Assembly: GCF_014529535.1 (NCBI RefSeq)
Contig: NW_023503941.1
Span: 1,336,645 to 1,400,644 of the forward strand
Source of the DNA: Bradysia coprophila
Taxonomy: Eukaryota > Arthropoda > Insecta > Diptera > Sciaridae
Length of the DNA stretch: 64,000 nt
Reading direction: 5' to 3'
This document shows positions 45,901 through 58,100 of the stretch, in pieces. How positions within the stretch are numbered: the stretch's first letter is position 1; every line of letters starts with the position of its first letter. Below the pieces are notes generated by a model, which searched no databases, was not told the origin of the DNA, and saw only the letters and a program-made list of their open reading frames with translations. The position numbers and the translations under genes are program-made.

Positions 45901-48900
45901 TTTATGCATAAAATTGTATGCATTTTATGACACGGTCCATCATACCCTTCTCGTAAACGTTCACTGATATGGTACGACCATCAGTTGTCCCGGAAAATTC
46001 ATCAACTTTGAGGCCATTTTCCCTGGCCATTTCCAATTTATTTTTCATAAAAGTGCTGTTATCTGAAAGCTACAAGCGAGGCTACAAGCTACAATTCGGA
46101 ATGCTAAAACCAGTGGTTCTTGCACAGACATTTCGCAACTACTTCCCCTCTACCTGATTTCGGTTCAAGGATTATGAAAAGTTTCCCTATACAAATTTCA
46201 ATTCACTTTTACAAAAGCTTTTTCGTGTAACATAAAATGTCGAATCCTGACGTTTCTACCACTTCTTTGTTCTAGACACTCGATATTTCTTAAGTTTTTG
46301 GTCATTTTTTCGACTAACATCTGGACAGAACTCTAAAAAGTTTCAACGAATAAGGGACGTCTTCATGGTCAACTGTCTTCCTTATCTTATAACCATAGAA
46401 CTGCAGGGGATCATGCCTGCACGTTAGTAAGCAGGCGTGACGCAAGTCCACACTACAAAAAAATAAAAAAAAATTTTTAGGGACTAAGGAACATATTATA
46501 TACAGCAACTTTTTGACTTTTTCCCCTTGGCTCCCACGACTCTTAAAGTATGTTAATCGTTTTCTGGGCGTCAATACGAGTTCAACGAGCTATCGCACGT
46601 CTCATAAGGTTCAAAATTGGCCGAGATATTGCATTTCAAAGTCTAGATTTTTCTATGGTAAAGGTCATATTTGACCCATTCTGAAATGATGAATTTTACC
46701 AACCTTTGCTTGTTTGTTTGTTTGCTTGCTTGTGGAATCTATCTCGAGAGCGGCGCCTACGATTTTGCTGAAATTTTGGGAGTACTTTCTGGGCATGATT
46801 CTAAGACTTTTGGCAAAAAAAAATTTGGGTCGACATGATCTCGTTTAGGAGCTAGGGCTTTCGGAAGTTCCCATACAAGCCCCATATATTAAAATGTAAA
46901 ATTAACGTTTTATATGTGTGTGTAAGTATTTGCATGTGTTTCTCGATATGTTATGATATGTAGGCTGTTTGGAGATGAAACTGGAATGTTTTTTACTTTC
47001 AGTTTTGGAGTAGAAAATGGCCGTATGTGCAAAAATTTGGTCACTATCAGTTTTTAGATTTATCTCAGGAACTATGACAGATGGAACGTTCGTTTCTTCG
47101 GCAAAGTCTCAGAGTTTTGGAAGTAGAATATGGCCTTATGTGCAAAAACTGGAAAAATTTGGTCACTATCAGTTTTTAGATTTATCTGGAGAACTGTGGC
47201 AGATGGAAGGTTGGTTTCTTCGGCAAAGTCTTAGAGTTTTGAGAGTAGAAAACGGGCAAAATGAACAAAACTGGAAAAGTGTTTCAATTTTATGTTTTTA
47301 GACATTTTTCGAAATGTATGGCAGATGGAGAATTGGTGTCTTCGGCAAAGTCTCAGAATTTTGGAAGTAGAATACGGGCGAAATGAGTCATTTAAAATGA
47401 CCAAAACTGGAAAAGTGTTTCAATTTTAAGGTTGGTGTCTTCGACAAAGTCTCAGTGTTTTAGAAGCAGAAAACAGTGGCAAATATGAAAATTGTCGGGT
47501 AGTTGGATTTTTCTGTTTCAAATGTGGTTTTGATATGTTATAACTGGCGCTGTAACCTTAAAACTTACAAAAGTACTGACATCAGACAAAAACCTCTTAG
47601 AAGAGGAAGGGTGACGCAGGTCCTTTACTTACAAAAGTATTGATATCAGAAAGGGTGACGCTCAAGGCTCCGATACATAAAAATTTAACTTTAACACCAA
47701 TTCTTTATATTAAAAAAATTGCGTCACAAATGGCAGATGATGAGGACAACCAAACAACAAATTTATTAAAAATTATTTTTGTCATCCTCCTAACTGAGTG
47801 ATTAATTGTCGTGGCACTATTACAACTATTTCTACAACTATAAATTTTTAACATAAAAGAAGTTAAGCTTACACAGGTGCAATCCGAATTAATACCTCTT
47901 AAAACTTCGCAAACATTTTGAATATCCATAGAGGTTTCTTGAAAGCGTCTAACTTCAATCTTTATAATTTTAATTTTAATAAAAAAAAGCAAATGAAAAT
48001 AAACTAAATAAATGGAAATAAAAAAAGAGAAAACTGAATTCTCGTAGAGTCGAAAGTAGAATTACTTTTGAAATAGAACCGAAATCATCTGCCATTTGTG
48101 ACGCAATTTTTTTAATATAAAGAATTGGTGTTAAAGTTAAATTTTTGCGTATCGGAGCCTTGAGCGTCACCCTTTCTGATATCAATACTTTTGTAAGTAA
48201 AGGACTTGCGTCACCCTTCCTCTTCTAAGAGGTTTTTGTCTGATTCAGACGATTTTTCTGGCTCCCTTCTGGGTTTTTAGCCCCGTACGAAGTACTGGTG
48301 GCTTATAAGATTAATATGCCGTTTGTAACACATCGAATTGGAAGCAGACAGTAAGGGCAAAGCATTTGGTTATGTTCATAGATGACGAATCCGCAATAAA
48401 AACAAGGCATCAGAACAGTCGGAGAGTTTGCTACGACTGAGCCCCGTACGACCCGTAAACCTATTTAGCCCGAAACCATTATACGTCCATAGCCCTAATA
48501 AGCCCGTAACCCTTATTCGTCCGATATCAAAATGCTTCCGTAACCTTATTGCGTACTTGACATCATTGTCTATTTTTGCAAATTGTAAACTGTAAGCGTT
48601 CATCTTTAAAATTGCGCTTAGCGCAATTACAAAAGCCCGTACGAAGTACTTCTCAAGTATAAAACAAAAGTTTACGATGTAATCTTAGGAATCCGAATTT
48701 TTTTATCCCAACTTTCTTTCGGTATTGAATTATCTGTCAAACGAAACAAAAAGTAGCAAAATCTGATGAAATATACTCGATTTATGTGCAAAAAACACTT
48801 AGGGCCGAGCAGCGGCCTTAGTTCAAGGGCCCAAATTTGAAACTTTTTTCGCCACGTTCTTTTCTGTATTATATTACCTTCCATAGAAAACTAAATCTAG

Positions 48901-51900
48901 CAAAATCGGATGAGATTTACTCGATTTATGTGCAAAAAATACTTAGGGTCGAGTAGCGGCCTTAGTCCAAGGGCCTAAATTTGAAACTTTTTTAGCCACG
49001 TTCTTTTCGGTATTCAATTATCTCTCAAACGAAACGAAACAAAAACTAACAAAATCGGATGAGATTTACTCGATTTATGTGCAAAAAACACTTAGGGCCG
49101 AGTAGCGGCCTTAGTCCAAGGGCCCAAATTTGAAACTTTTTTTGCCATCATTCTATTCGACATTCAATTATCTCTCAAATGAAACAAAAACTAGCAAAAT
49201 CAGATGAGATTTACTCGATTTATGTGCAAAAAACACTTAGGGCCGAGTAGCGGCCTTAGTCCAAGGGCCCAAATTTGAAAAAATTTTCGCCACGTTCTTT
49301 TCGGTATTCAATTACCTTCCATAAAAAACTAAATCTAGCACAATCGGATGAGATTTACTCGATTTATGTGCAAAAAACACTTAGGGCCGAGTAGCGGCCT
49401 TAGTCCAAGGGCCCAAATTTGAAACTTTTTTCGCCACGTTCTTTTCGGTATTCAATTACCTTCCATAAAAAACTAAATCTAGCAAAATCGGATGAGATTT
49501 ACTCGATTTATGTGCAAAAAACACTTAGGGCCGAGTAACGGCCTTAGTCCAAGGGCCCAAATTTGAAACTTTTTTTGCCATCATTCTATTCGGCATTCAA
49601 CTATCTCTCAAATGAAACAAAATCTAGCAAAATCGGATGAGATTTACTCGATTTATGTGCAAAAAACACTTAGGGCCGAGTAGCGGCCTTAGTCCAAGGG
49701 CCCAAATTTGAAACATTTTTTGCCATCATTCTATTCGACATTCAACTATCTCTCAAATGAAACAAAATCTAGCAAAATCGGATGAGATTTACTCGATTTA
49801 TGTGCAAAAAACACTTAGGGCCGAGTAGCGGCCTTAGTCCAAGGGGCCAAATTTGAAACTTTTTTCGCCACGTTCTTTTCGGTATTCAATTATCTCTCAA
49901 ACGAAACGAAACAAAAACTAACAAAATCGGATGAGATTTACTCGATTTATGTGCAAAAAATACTTAGGGTCGAGTAGCGGCCTTAGTCCAAGGGCCCAAA
50001 TTTGAAACTTTTTTAGCCACGTTCTTTTCGGTATTCAATTACCTTCCATAGAAAACTAAATCTAGCAAAATCGGATGAGATTTACTCGATTTATGTGCAA
50101 AAAACACTTAGGGCCGAGTAGCGGCCTTAGTCCAAGGGCCCAAATTTGAAACTTTTTTCGCAACGTTCTTTTCGGTATTCAATTACCTTCCATAGAAAAC
50201 TAAATCTAGCAAAATCGGATGAGATTTACTCGATTTATGTGCAAAAAAACACTTAGGGCCAAGTAGTGGCCTTAGTCCAAGGGACCCAATTTGAAACTTT
50301 TTTCGCCACGTTCTTTTCGGTATTCAATTATCTCTCAAACGAAACGAAACAAAAACTAACAAAATCGGATGAGATTTACTCGATTTATGTGCAAAAAACA
50401 CTTAGGGCCGAGTAGCGGCCTTAGTCCAAGGGCCCAAATTTGAAACTTTTTTTGCCATCATTCTATTCGACATTCAATTATCTCTCAAATGAAACTAAAT
50501 CTAGCAAAATCGGATGAGATTTACTCGATTTATGTGCAAAAAATACTTAGGGTCGAGTAGCGGCCTTAGTCCAAGGGCCTAAATTTGAAACTTTTTTAGC
50601 CACGTTCTTTTCGGTATTCAATTACCTTCCATAGAAAACTAAATCTAGCAAAATCGGATGAGATTTACTCGATTTATGTGCAAAAAACACTTAGGGCCAA
50701 GTAGTGGCCTTAGTCCAAGGGACCCAATTTGAAACTTTTTTCGCCACGTTCTTTTCGGTATTCAATTATCTCTCAAACGAAACGAAACAAAAACTAACAA
50801 AATCGGATGAGATTTACTCGATTTATGTGCAAAAAACACTTAGGGCCGAGTAGCGGCCTTAGTCCAAGGGCCCAAATTTGAAACTTTTTTTGCCATCATT
50901 CTATTCGACATTCAATTATCTCTCAAATGAAACTAAATCTAGCAAAATCGGATGAGATTTACTCGATTTATGTGCAAAAAATACTTAGGGTCGAGTAGCG
51001 GCCTTAGTCCAAGGGCCCAAATTTGAAACTTTTTTAGCCACGTTCTTTTCGGTATTCAATTACCTTCCATAGAAAACTAAATCTAGCAAAATCGGATGAG
51101 ATTTACTCGATTTATGTGCAAAAAACACTTAGGGCCGAGTAGCGGCCTTAGTCCAAGGGCCCAAATTTGAAACTTTTTTCGCAACGTTCTTTTCGGTATT
51201 CAATTACCTTCCATAGAAAACTAAATCTAGCAAAATCGGATGAGATTTACTCGATTTATGTGCAAAAAACACTTAGGGCCAAGTAGTGGCCTTAGTCCAA
51301 GGGACCCAATTTGAAACTTTTTTCGCCACGTTCTTTTCGGTATTCAATTATCTCTCAAACGAAACGAAACAAAAACTAACAAAATCGGATGAGATTTACT
51401 CGATTTATGTGCAAAAAACACTTAGGGCCGAGTAGCGGCCTTAGTCCAAGGGCCCAAATTTGAAACTTTTTTTGCCATCATTCTATTCGACATTCAATTA
51501 TCTCTCAAATGAAACTAAATCTAGCAAAATCGGATGAGATTTACTCGATTTATGTGCAAAAAATACTTAGGGTCGAGTAGCGGCCTTAGTCCAAGGGCCC
51601 AAATTTGAAACTTTTTTAGCCACGTTCTTTTCGGTATTCAATTACCTTCCATAGAAAACTAAATCTAGCAAAATCGGATGAGATTTACTCGATTTATGTG
51701 CAAAAAACACTTAGGGCCGAGTAGCGGCCTTAGTCCAAGGGCCCAAATTTGAAACTTTTTTCGCAACGTTCTTTTCGGTATTCAATTACCTTTCATAAGA
51801 AACTAAATCTAGCAAAATCGGATGAGATTTACTCGATTTATGTGCAAAAAATCCTTAGGGCCGAGTAGCGGCCTTAGTCCAAGGACCCAAATTTGAAACT

Positions 51901-54900
51901 TTTTTTGCCATCATTCTATTCGGCATTCACTTATCTCTAAAATGAAACAAAAACTAGCAAAATCGGATGAGATTTATTCGATTTATGTGCAAAAACGACT
52001 TAGGGCCGAGTAGCGGCCTTAGTCCAAGGGCCCGAATTTGAAACTTTTTTCCCCACGTTCTTTTCGGTATTCAATTACCTTTCATAAAAAACTAAATCTA
52101 GCAAAATCGGATGAGATTTACTCGATTTATGTGCAAAAAACACTTAGGGCCGAGTAACGACCTTTGAGCCATCCCAACAAGCCCACATTGCATCTTACCC
52201 AAAAACAATGTTCAGCAACTTTGTTCTACTTGTCAATACCTTTCATTTGATATATCACAAGCAGCTATTGCGTGCGTATTTCGGTAGATATCGGCGAAAG
52301 ACTGAAAAACACCTATAGGGCCCTAGCTCTGGAAGGGCCGGCCCTACCATGCCCATTTTCGAACTTGACCTTACTTTTGTCCATACCAATCGGGGAAAAA
52401 AAGAATTTTGAAAAAAGGTTGTGATTTACTCTAGCTAGAGGGGTCACGGACGGACGGACCGATGCCGTTTGTAACACGTCGAATTGGAAGCAGACAGTAA
52501 GGGCAAAGCTTTTGGTTATGTTCATAGATGACGAATCCGCAATAAAAAAAATGTCCGTCCGTCCGTCCGTCCGTCCGTCCGTGACCCCTCTAGCTTGAGC
52601 AAATCACAACCTTTTTTCAAAATTCTTTTTTTTCCCGATTGGTATCGACAAAAGTAAGGTCAAGTTCGAAAATGGGCATGGTAGGGTCGGCCCTTCCAGA
52701 GCTAGGGCCCTATAGGTGTTTTTCAGTCTTTCGACGATATCTACCGAAATACGCACGTAATAGCTGCTTGTGATATATCAAATGAAAGGTATTGACGAGT
52801 AGAACAAAGTTGCTGAACATTGTTTTTGTGTAGGATGCAACGCGAGCTTGTTGGGAGGGCTCAAAGGTCGTTACTCGGCCCTAAGTGTTTTTTCCACATA
52901 AATCGAGTAAATCTCATCCGATTTTGCCAGATTTAGTTTTTTATGGAAGGTAATTGAATACCGAAAAGAACGTGGCGAAAAAAGTTTCAAATTTGGGCCC
53001 TTGGACTAAGGCCGCTACTCGGCCCTAAGTGTTTTTTGCACATAAATCGAGTAAATCTCATCCGATTTTGCTAGATTTTGTTTTATTTGAGAGATAATTG
53101 AATACCGAATAGAATGATGGCAAAAAATGTTTCAAATTTGGGCCCTTGGACTAAGGCCGCTACTCGGCCCTAAGTGTTTTTTGCACATAAATCGAGTAAA
53201 TCTCATCCGATTTTGCTAGATTTTGTTTCATTTGAGAGATAGTTGAATGCCGAATAGAATGATGGCAAAAAAAGTTTCAAATTTGGGCCCTTGGACTAAG
53301 GCCGTTACTCGGCCCTAAGTGTTTTTTGCACATAAATCGAGTAAATCTCATCCGATTGTGCTAGATTTAGTTTTTTATGGAAGGTAATTGAATACCGAAA
53401 AGAACGTGGCGAAAAAAGTTTCAAATTTGGGCCCTTGGACTAAGGCCGCTACTCGGCCCTAAGTGTTTTTTGCACATAAATCGAGTAAATCTCATCCGAT
53501 TGTGCTAGATTTAGTTTTTTATGGAAGGTAATTGAATACCGAAAAGAACGTGGCGAAAATTTTTTCAAATTTGGGCCCTTGGACTAAGGCCGCTACTCGG
53601 CCCTAAGTGTTTTTTGCACATAAATCGAGTAAATCTCATCCGATTTTGCTAGTTTTTGTTTCATTTGAGAGATAATTGAATGCCGAATAGAATGATGGCA
53701 AAAAAAGTTTCAAATTTGCGCCCTTGGACTAAGGCCGCTACTCGGCCCTAAGTGCTTTTTGCACATAAATCGAGTAAATCTCAACCGATTTTGCTAGTTT
53801 TTGTTTTATTTGAGAGGTAATTGAATACCCAATGGAAAGTTGGCAAAAAAATTTGGGTTTCTAAAATAATGTCGTAAATTGTTGGTTTTATTTGAGAGGT
53901 ACTTCGTACGGGCTTTCGTAATTGCGCTATGCGCAATTTTAAAAATGAACACTTTCAGTAAATTTGACAATTCCCAACTTGACTTGAATTTTGGTAACAG
54001 ACGCATTAGAGGGTTGTAGACGTATTAGGGTTCCGGGCTTATTAGGGCTACGGACGTATTATGGTTGCGGACGAAATAGGATTACGGGTTGTACGGGGCT
54101 AAGTCGCAGCAAACGCTCCGACTGTTCTGATGCCTTGTTTTCTTATGAACTGGCCTGGTGTTACCTTAACCATCGACAGAATTCAGAATTCAAATCTTTC
54201 TCGAAAAGTATTGCGAGTTGAACAGTATAACAACGCGAGAAGAACGACAATAGAGAGGATTAGCTCAGTCATGCTGTGAAATTTATTTTTCTCGGCATTG
54301 TTGAAATCCCCATTAAACACATTGGTAGAAAATGAGCCAAACTCACATTTGTTTGGCGTATATCGGCAGACATATTTACGAACAGAGAGATCTCTTTTAA
54401 ACGCCCTGTTTAATTTTCTAAAAGGACTCTTATTCGAGAGAAGTAGCATACGTGATTGAAAAGATAGAAACATTTCATCGATACACACACTGATACGCCC
54501 AACGAATACACTGTCGGTACGTTTCTAAACCAAGCTGTTCTCTGGATTCGATACAAATAAAAATTCCTAATCCTTAGCTCAACTTTGAATGAAGAAAATG
54601 CGCTGCCCTTCAACGGCAGAATTTCTACATATTAAGATTCTCAGTGACGTGCTAGGACCGGATTTTCATGTTAGGCCACCAACATTTCTTTTGAGGCCGT
54701 GACTTCAAGAATACAAATCTGTTATCGACAACGACTGCAAAAATATAAACATTAAGTTCGGACAGTCGAGGCGTTATAAACAGCAAAATGTATACGAAAA
54801 CCCTTTGTCTTTGATAGATTTAAGTTCCAGGAAGGAAGACTTCTGAAAGTAAGCCCACCGTACTGTGGAGTAAAACTTAGGGTAATTAAGACGGGTATAG

Positions 54901-55844
54901 TTGTGATGTTATGGCCATAACCAGCCACTGCAAGTTTAATGATCACCTTCACAAAAAAGAACGTCGAAGTGACACGGCCTACTCTTCAGATCTGCTAAAT
55001 CTGCACGTTAATTTCATACTTAGACATAACACCATTAGGAACTGTACGTTTGAATAGCTTCTTGCTAAAATTAAAGATTCGATGAATAAGGTCCATGAAC
55101 CAGGGAGCAAAGTATCAGAGATTACGGTTTCGACATTAGTCCCTGAAATTCTAATGCAAACCCAGTTGACATGGTTCAGCTAACGGATACGTATCGCAAT
55201 AAATTTTCCACTTCCTTTGGTTGGAAGTATCGCCTGATTTGTTGGCACAGATTCTTCTACTTCGTTTGTTTTATGAGAACATTAGCTACAGCTCTTCGTT
55301 CACTTATTGTCGATAACAGATGTTCGAACAACAAGTGTTATCTTATCACAGCACAGTTCGGTATAAAGACCGAAAATCCGTCTATGAGATAACGCGACTG
55401 ACAACTCGTCAAAATTAACCGCTTTATCATCAGTAATTAGTGCTACACTTCATTGCATAATGCCGTCAGAAAAATAGAAAAAGTGAAAATCAACGTTTTT
55501 TTGGGATCACTTACGTTTTTAGGTTGCTGGAAATTTGACTAAGCCGATACCGTTGATGTTGGATGTCTTTTGTACATTTCTGTTGCAGTGAGTATAGACC
55601 TTCAGTAAAAACACAAATTGGTAAATTTCTCTGTTCAAAGTAAATCCGATAGCACAAAAATGTCACCTTCTAACAGTTCCAAATAATTGGTGTTAACCAC
55701 CTGGAAAGAGGATCACTGTTTTATTAGCCGAACACAAAAACAAATCGACAAAAAATCCAAAATAGAAGGAAAATTTACTTCGAGATCCTTGTATTCATTG
55801 GACAACTCTTCCCAATCGGACGTTAATTGATCGAGGCTGGTCAT
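39921..55844 (-). CDS. TMEM120: TMEM120 family membrane protein, eight exons over 16 kb
   Basis: Minus-strand exons: 55844-55779, 55701-55667, 55599-55515, then after a 14.4-kb intron 41156-41021, 40949-40592, 40519-40242, 40179-40081 and 40007-39921. The N-terminus ([18 protein letters not shown], then [15 protein letters not shown]) is the coiled-coil part. [19 protein letters not shown] opens the membrane domain, then [32 protein letters not shown] and [20 protein letters not shown] are family hallmarks. Six hydrophobic helices are visible. TMEM120 proteins are nuclear-envelope/ER membrane proteins with a fatty-acid-elongase-like fold that binds coenzyme A. Exon 3 ends AC and exon 4 starts T, in phase, supporting the long intron. 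Exon 2 has one base too many (TTGGGAAC where [14 protein letters not shown] needs TTGGAAC), a frameshift or assembly error. The last two exons are less certain. Confidence 0.8.
41399..42221. mobile_element. hAT-like non-autonomous element
   Basis: Ends CAGGCATGAGCGCC and GGCGCTCATGCCTG, flanked by GTTTCTAA and GTTTGTAA (7 of 8 identical). CAG-type ends with an 8-bp target duplication fit hAT elements. Subterminal sequence is rich in GCCGCC/AAGCCGGC words. Inserted into a CCCGTACGAAGTAC-type element. Intronic to TMEM120. Confidence 0.75.
42304..43757. mobile_element. Palindromic element, family H copy 2
   Basis: Left end ACATAGCTGACGCCGACC, right end GGTCGGCGTTAGCTATGT. Same arm structure as 22350-23511, including CCCCGTACGAAGTC and TATATAGC words. 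The central module is present more than twice, so the centre is rearranged. Lies in the TMEM120 long intron. Confidence 0.8.
43758..44641. other. Intronic, short hairpin near 44125-44230
   Basis: ACTATCGTTTTATGAC and GTCCTGTCCACGGGACAG form small inverted repeats. No exon recognised between here and the serine-protease homologue. Confidence 0.4.
44642..45591 (-). CDS. Secreted serine protease homologue lacking the catalytic serine
   Basis: Exons 45591-45324 and 45252-44642 splice ACC-G|CT to 292 aa. Residues 1-18 ([18 protein letters not shown]) are a signal peptide. A short propeptide ends SSSHGR, then IVGG begins the trypsin fold at residue 49. VLTAGHCV supplies the His and HDIGLLVF the Asp. 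In the Ser motif, where GDSGGP is expected, the sequence is LDRGGA: the nucleophile is Arg (codon AGA). The flanking residues also differ (Leu for Gly193, Ala for Pro198). This is therefore a catalytically dead serine protease homologue. In insects such proteins act as cofactors in melanisation or immune cascades, though no clip domain is present here. The usual disulphide cysteines are present around the His (CGG...GHC). It is nested in the TMEM120 long intron on the same strand. Confidence 0.88.
45626..45663 (-). promoter_or_regulatory. Candidate core promoter of the serine protease homologue
   Basis: Minus strand TTTAAAAG (45663-45656) lies about 30-35 bp before TCAGT (45630-45626), an arthropod initiator. 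The start would be near 45628, giving a 37-nt leader before the ATG at 45591. Confidence 0.45.
45664..46600. other. Intergenic/intronic, no gene seen
   Basis: No family recognised in the short frames at 45969-46157 and 46314-46574. Confidence 0.4.
47003..47470. repeat. Degenerate tandem repeat, about four units of 100-123 bp
   Basis: Units share GTTTTGGAAGTAGAA, TGGCAGATGGA and TCTTCGGCAAAGTCTCAGA. A GTTT/GCTT microsatellite lies just before, at about 46705-46735. Confidence 0.7.
47580..48243. mobile_element. Palindromic element, about 660 bp
   Basis: Arms of about 170-220 bp are near-perfect complements, from CAGACAAAAACCTCTTAGAA to its mirror ending at 48243. They include AAGGGTGACGC and GCGTCACAAATGGCAGATGA. 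The centre of about 250 bp is unique AT-rich DNA without a recognisable gene. Confidence 0.82.
48277..54141. mobile_element. 5.8-kb palindromic satellite element (family L) in the TMEM120 intron
   Basis: The outer parts are complementary: CAAGGCATCAGAACAGTCGG near 48415 and its mirror ending at 54139, followed inward by AGCCCCGTACGA-type words. The body is a 144-bp satellite. About 24 units run one way (48700-52150), a turn-round follows at about 52190-52860 with a GTCC microsatellite (52553-52583), then about seven units run in the opposite direction (52870-53890). Left and right flanks of the turn are mirror images, including CCAGAGCTAGGGCCCTATAGG and its complement. No coding capacity. Confidence 0.85.
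48700..52150. repeat. 144-bp satellite array, forward part
   Basis: Unit: AAAATCGGATGAGATTTACT, then CTTAGGGCCGAGTAGCGGCC, then GGGCCCAAATTTGAAACTTT and a variable third. Two variants of that third alternate: CGCCACGTTCTTTTCGG with ACCTTCCATA, and GCCATCATTCTATTCG with ATCTCTCAAATGA. Blocks of about 575 bp repeat as higher-order units between 49.9 and 51.7 kb. Confidence 0.92.
54142..55514. other. TMEM120 intron 3, 5' part; no other gene seen
   Basis: Unique-looking sequence between the satellite element and TMEM120 exon 3. Open frames at 54183-54488 and 55171-55392 show no family signature. Confidence 0.4.
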
Positions 55845-56138
55845 TGTTGTGTTCAATTTAAGATGAAAATATCATTTAAATGTTCGGCCGAACAAATGGT
55901 TTTTTTGTTTCGGTAAAAGTGCTCTTAATCGCGACAGTATGTAGGCCGAACGGAATGTCTAAATATAATTTTTTTTTTGGAAATTGGAAAATGTCAAAAA
56001 TATATGTTGATGTTACGCTCTCTACCACTGATACAGTGTTGCCAGAACACGGAAAAAGGAAAAAAAATATGACGGTTGGCGGTGTCCCAGTCAACATGAT
56101 TTTGTCTTCTGCAGAGAATGATGTATTTTAGGTTATTT

Positions 56139-56480
56139 GAGACAGATTACAGATTTTTTGAAATGTCAACTTGGTCAACTTTGAAGAAAAAAATAGTTTT
56201 TATCAAGTTGACTTTTCAAACAATCTGTAATGAGTCTGTTCAATAAAAAGCATCTATTTGTCAAAATTTGTGATCAATTCAGAAGTGTCGTAACCTGTTC
56301 TTTCAGAACCTTGATTTGAGAGAAGCTACATGTTTCTATATGCGGATAAGGGGACCCGAGTAAAAATAAAAGTCTCAAAGGTTCGAAAAGAGACGTCTCA
56401 CGTCTCACAATACAAAGGATTTGAGACCGTGAGACGTCTCTTTTCGAACCTTTGAGACTTTCATTTTTACTTGGGGAGAG
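56139..56480. mobile_element. Two small inverted repeats
   Basis: The first (56139-56240) pairs GACAGATTACAGATTTTTTG with TCTGTAATGAGTCTG. The second (about 56350-56478) pairs AAAGTCTCAAAGGTTCGAAAA with its complement. It ends with ACCCGAGTAAAAAT/ATTTTTACTTGGGG, reminiscent of the ends of the 5.1-kb TA-flanked element. Confidence 0.5.
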
Positions 56481-58100
56481 ACACTAAAAACTGCAAGAAA
56501 GGACGGGATTTATGAAATGGTCCCAAAATACCACATTATATTTAAATATACCGTTAACGAATAGTAATATGCGTGTCTGTCTTGGCCAGCGGATTTTAGG
56601 TTTTTTCGGGTCTAAAAATGTTTAAAAACAGCCGGCCAAGACCGCTAAGACAGATACGCACATTATCTTTCATCTAATGGGCCAAAAATCCGAGAACATT
56701 TTTGCAAAACCCCCGTTTTCGGTCCAAATTGATTGAGGTTTGAATGCAACCGCAACGTCAAATGTTTAACAATGAAATATCAATCTCTCAGTTAACCCCT
56801 AATACACAGAAATAATTGATCGTTTTAATTTGTATTGAATTCTTCTAATGGCACTTCAGGTTGGCAACGCTATTAACAAAGACGATTGACGATTTTGACG
56901 ATACGTCAAAAATATATGAAAAAATGAGATAGACCAACAACTTCTGATCTTTGCTTTTTCATATAAAATTGAAGCTTTCTACAGTATATCGGAAGTGCCA
57001 GTAATTTTGACGAGATATTTCGAAATCGCTATTCCTTAATTTTCGAAATTTTCCGCAATTTTCACGTTCCACACATGACACCACTTTCTATGTTGGAAAA
57101 ATTTGACTTTTGCTCACTACACCCACTTTCTCTGTTGACAAAACTTGAACATCGGACATAAGTATTTTCAATTTATTTCTGCGTCGAACCCTTTGTTGCA
57201 AATCTCCAATACAACAAAAAACTGTGCTGTTCAGTAAATAGCGTAAATAGCCTCATCACAAACAGTTTCAAACAGTAATCATAGCGATTAGTTTTCAAGC
57301 TTCGGCGATGTAAGGGCGAGAATCAAATCATGTTTGTCATTATCGAGTTGATATCTTACGTATCTTACACAAAAATTGTAACATCTTGGAAAAAAAAATG
57401 AAAAATAAAAATGAGAGAGAAAGTTGTTGTTTTGGGTTACTATCTGCATGGTGAGAGAATGTGACGTGACACTTTTAGTCCACCTGAATATGAAAAATAT
57501 TCTGTGAACTGTACACAAAACTTCTCTTGAAACAATTAATTTTGAATAATATTACAGTGTTATCGTATCCTTATTGTAAAATATTATCGTAAATATACGA
57601 TAATACTGTAATGTTATTTAAAATTAATTGTTTTAAGACAAGTTTTGTGTCCAGTTCACGTTTTAAATTGAGGTTATAACGAAATTTTTCAGATGTCAAA
57701 AATGCCAGTGTCAAAACTGTCACTTCATGACAGAAAATTTCTAAAATCAAAATCATCAAAGAGTGAACTGGGTTCAGTTTTGCCAGCAACATAGATCTAT
57801 AAATGAATGTCTTCCATAGATCATTTTCAATTACGTTTGATTTGAAATTACGTTGAAAAAATCGCATACGAAACATTCAACGAAACTAAAGTGCGGTTAC
57901 TTTTGAAAGCTCCGTATCTTGAAGATGATCTATACAAACACCCGTAAATAAGATTTTAATTTGCCAATTCCTGCACATACACAACATTTTCAAATTTTAC
58001 CGCACGTTCGTAACGATTACATTTTGACTGGGCGAAATTTACCCAGTAGTTGCTGACAATGTTTTTTCGCTTGGGTCTTTTGCATTATTTGTCACGCCTG
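56481..58100. other. Intergenic with two hairpins
   Basis: Inverted repeats at 56567-56665 (ATGCGTGTCTGTCTTGGCC and complement) and 57515-57660 (ACAAAACTTCTCTTGAAACA and complement). No coding exon recognised. Confidence 0.5.

Noticed and set aside
55880-56131. Plus-strand frame with a natural-looking MSKIYVDVTLSTTDTVLP stretch
   Set aside because: Only about 46 codons from the internal Met; the opposite strand is also open, and no family or splice signal is seen. It could be revisited with RNA data.
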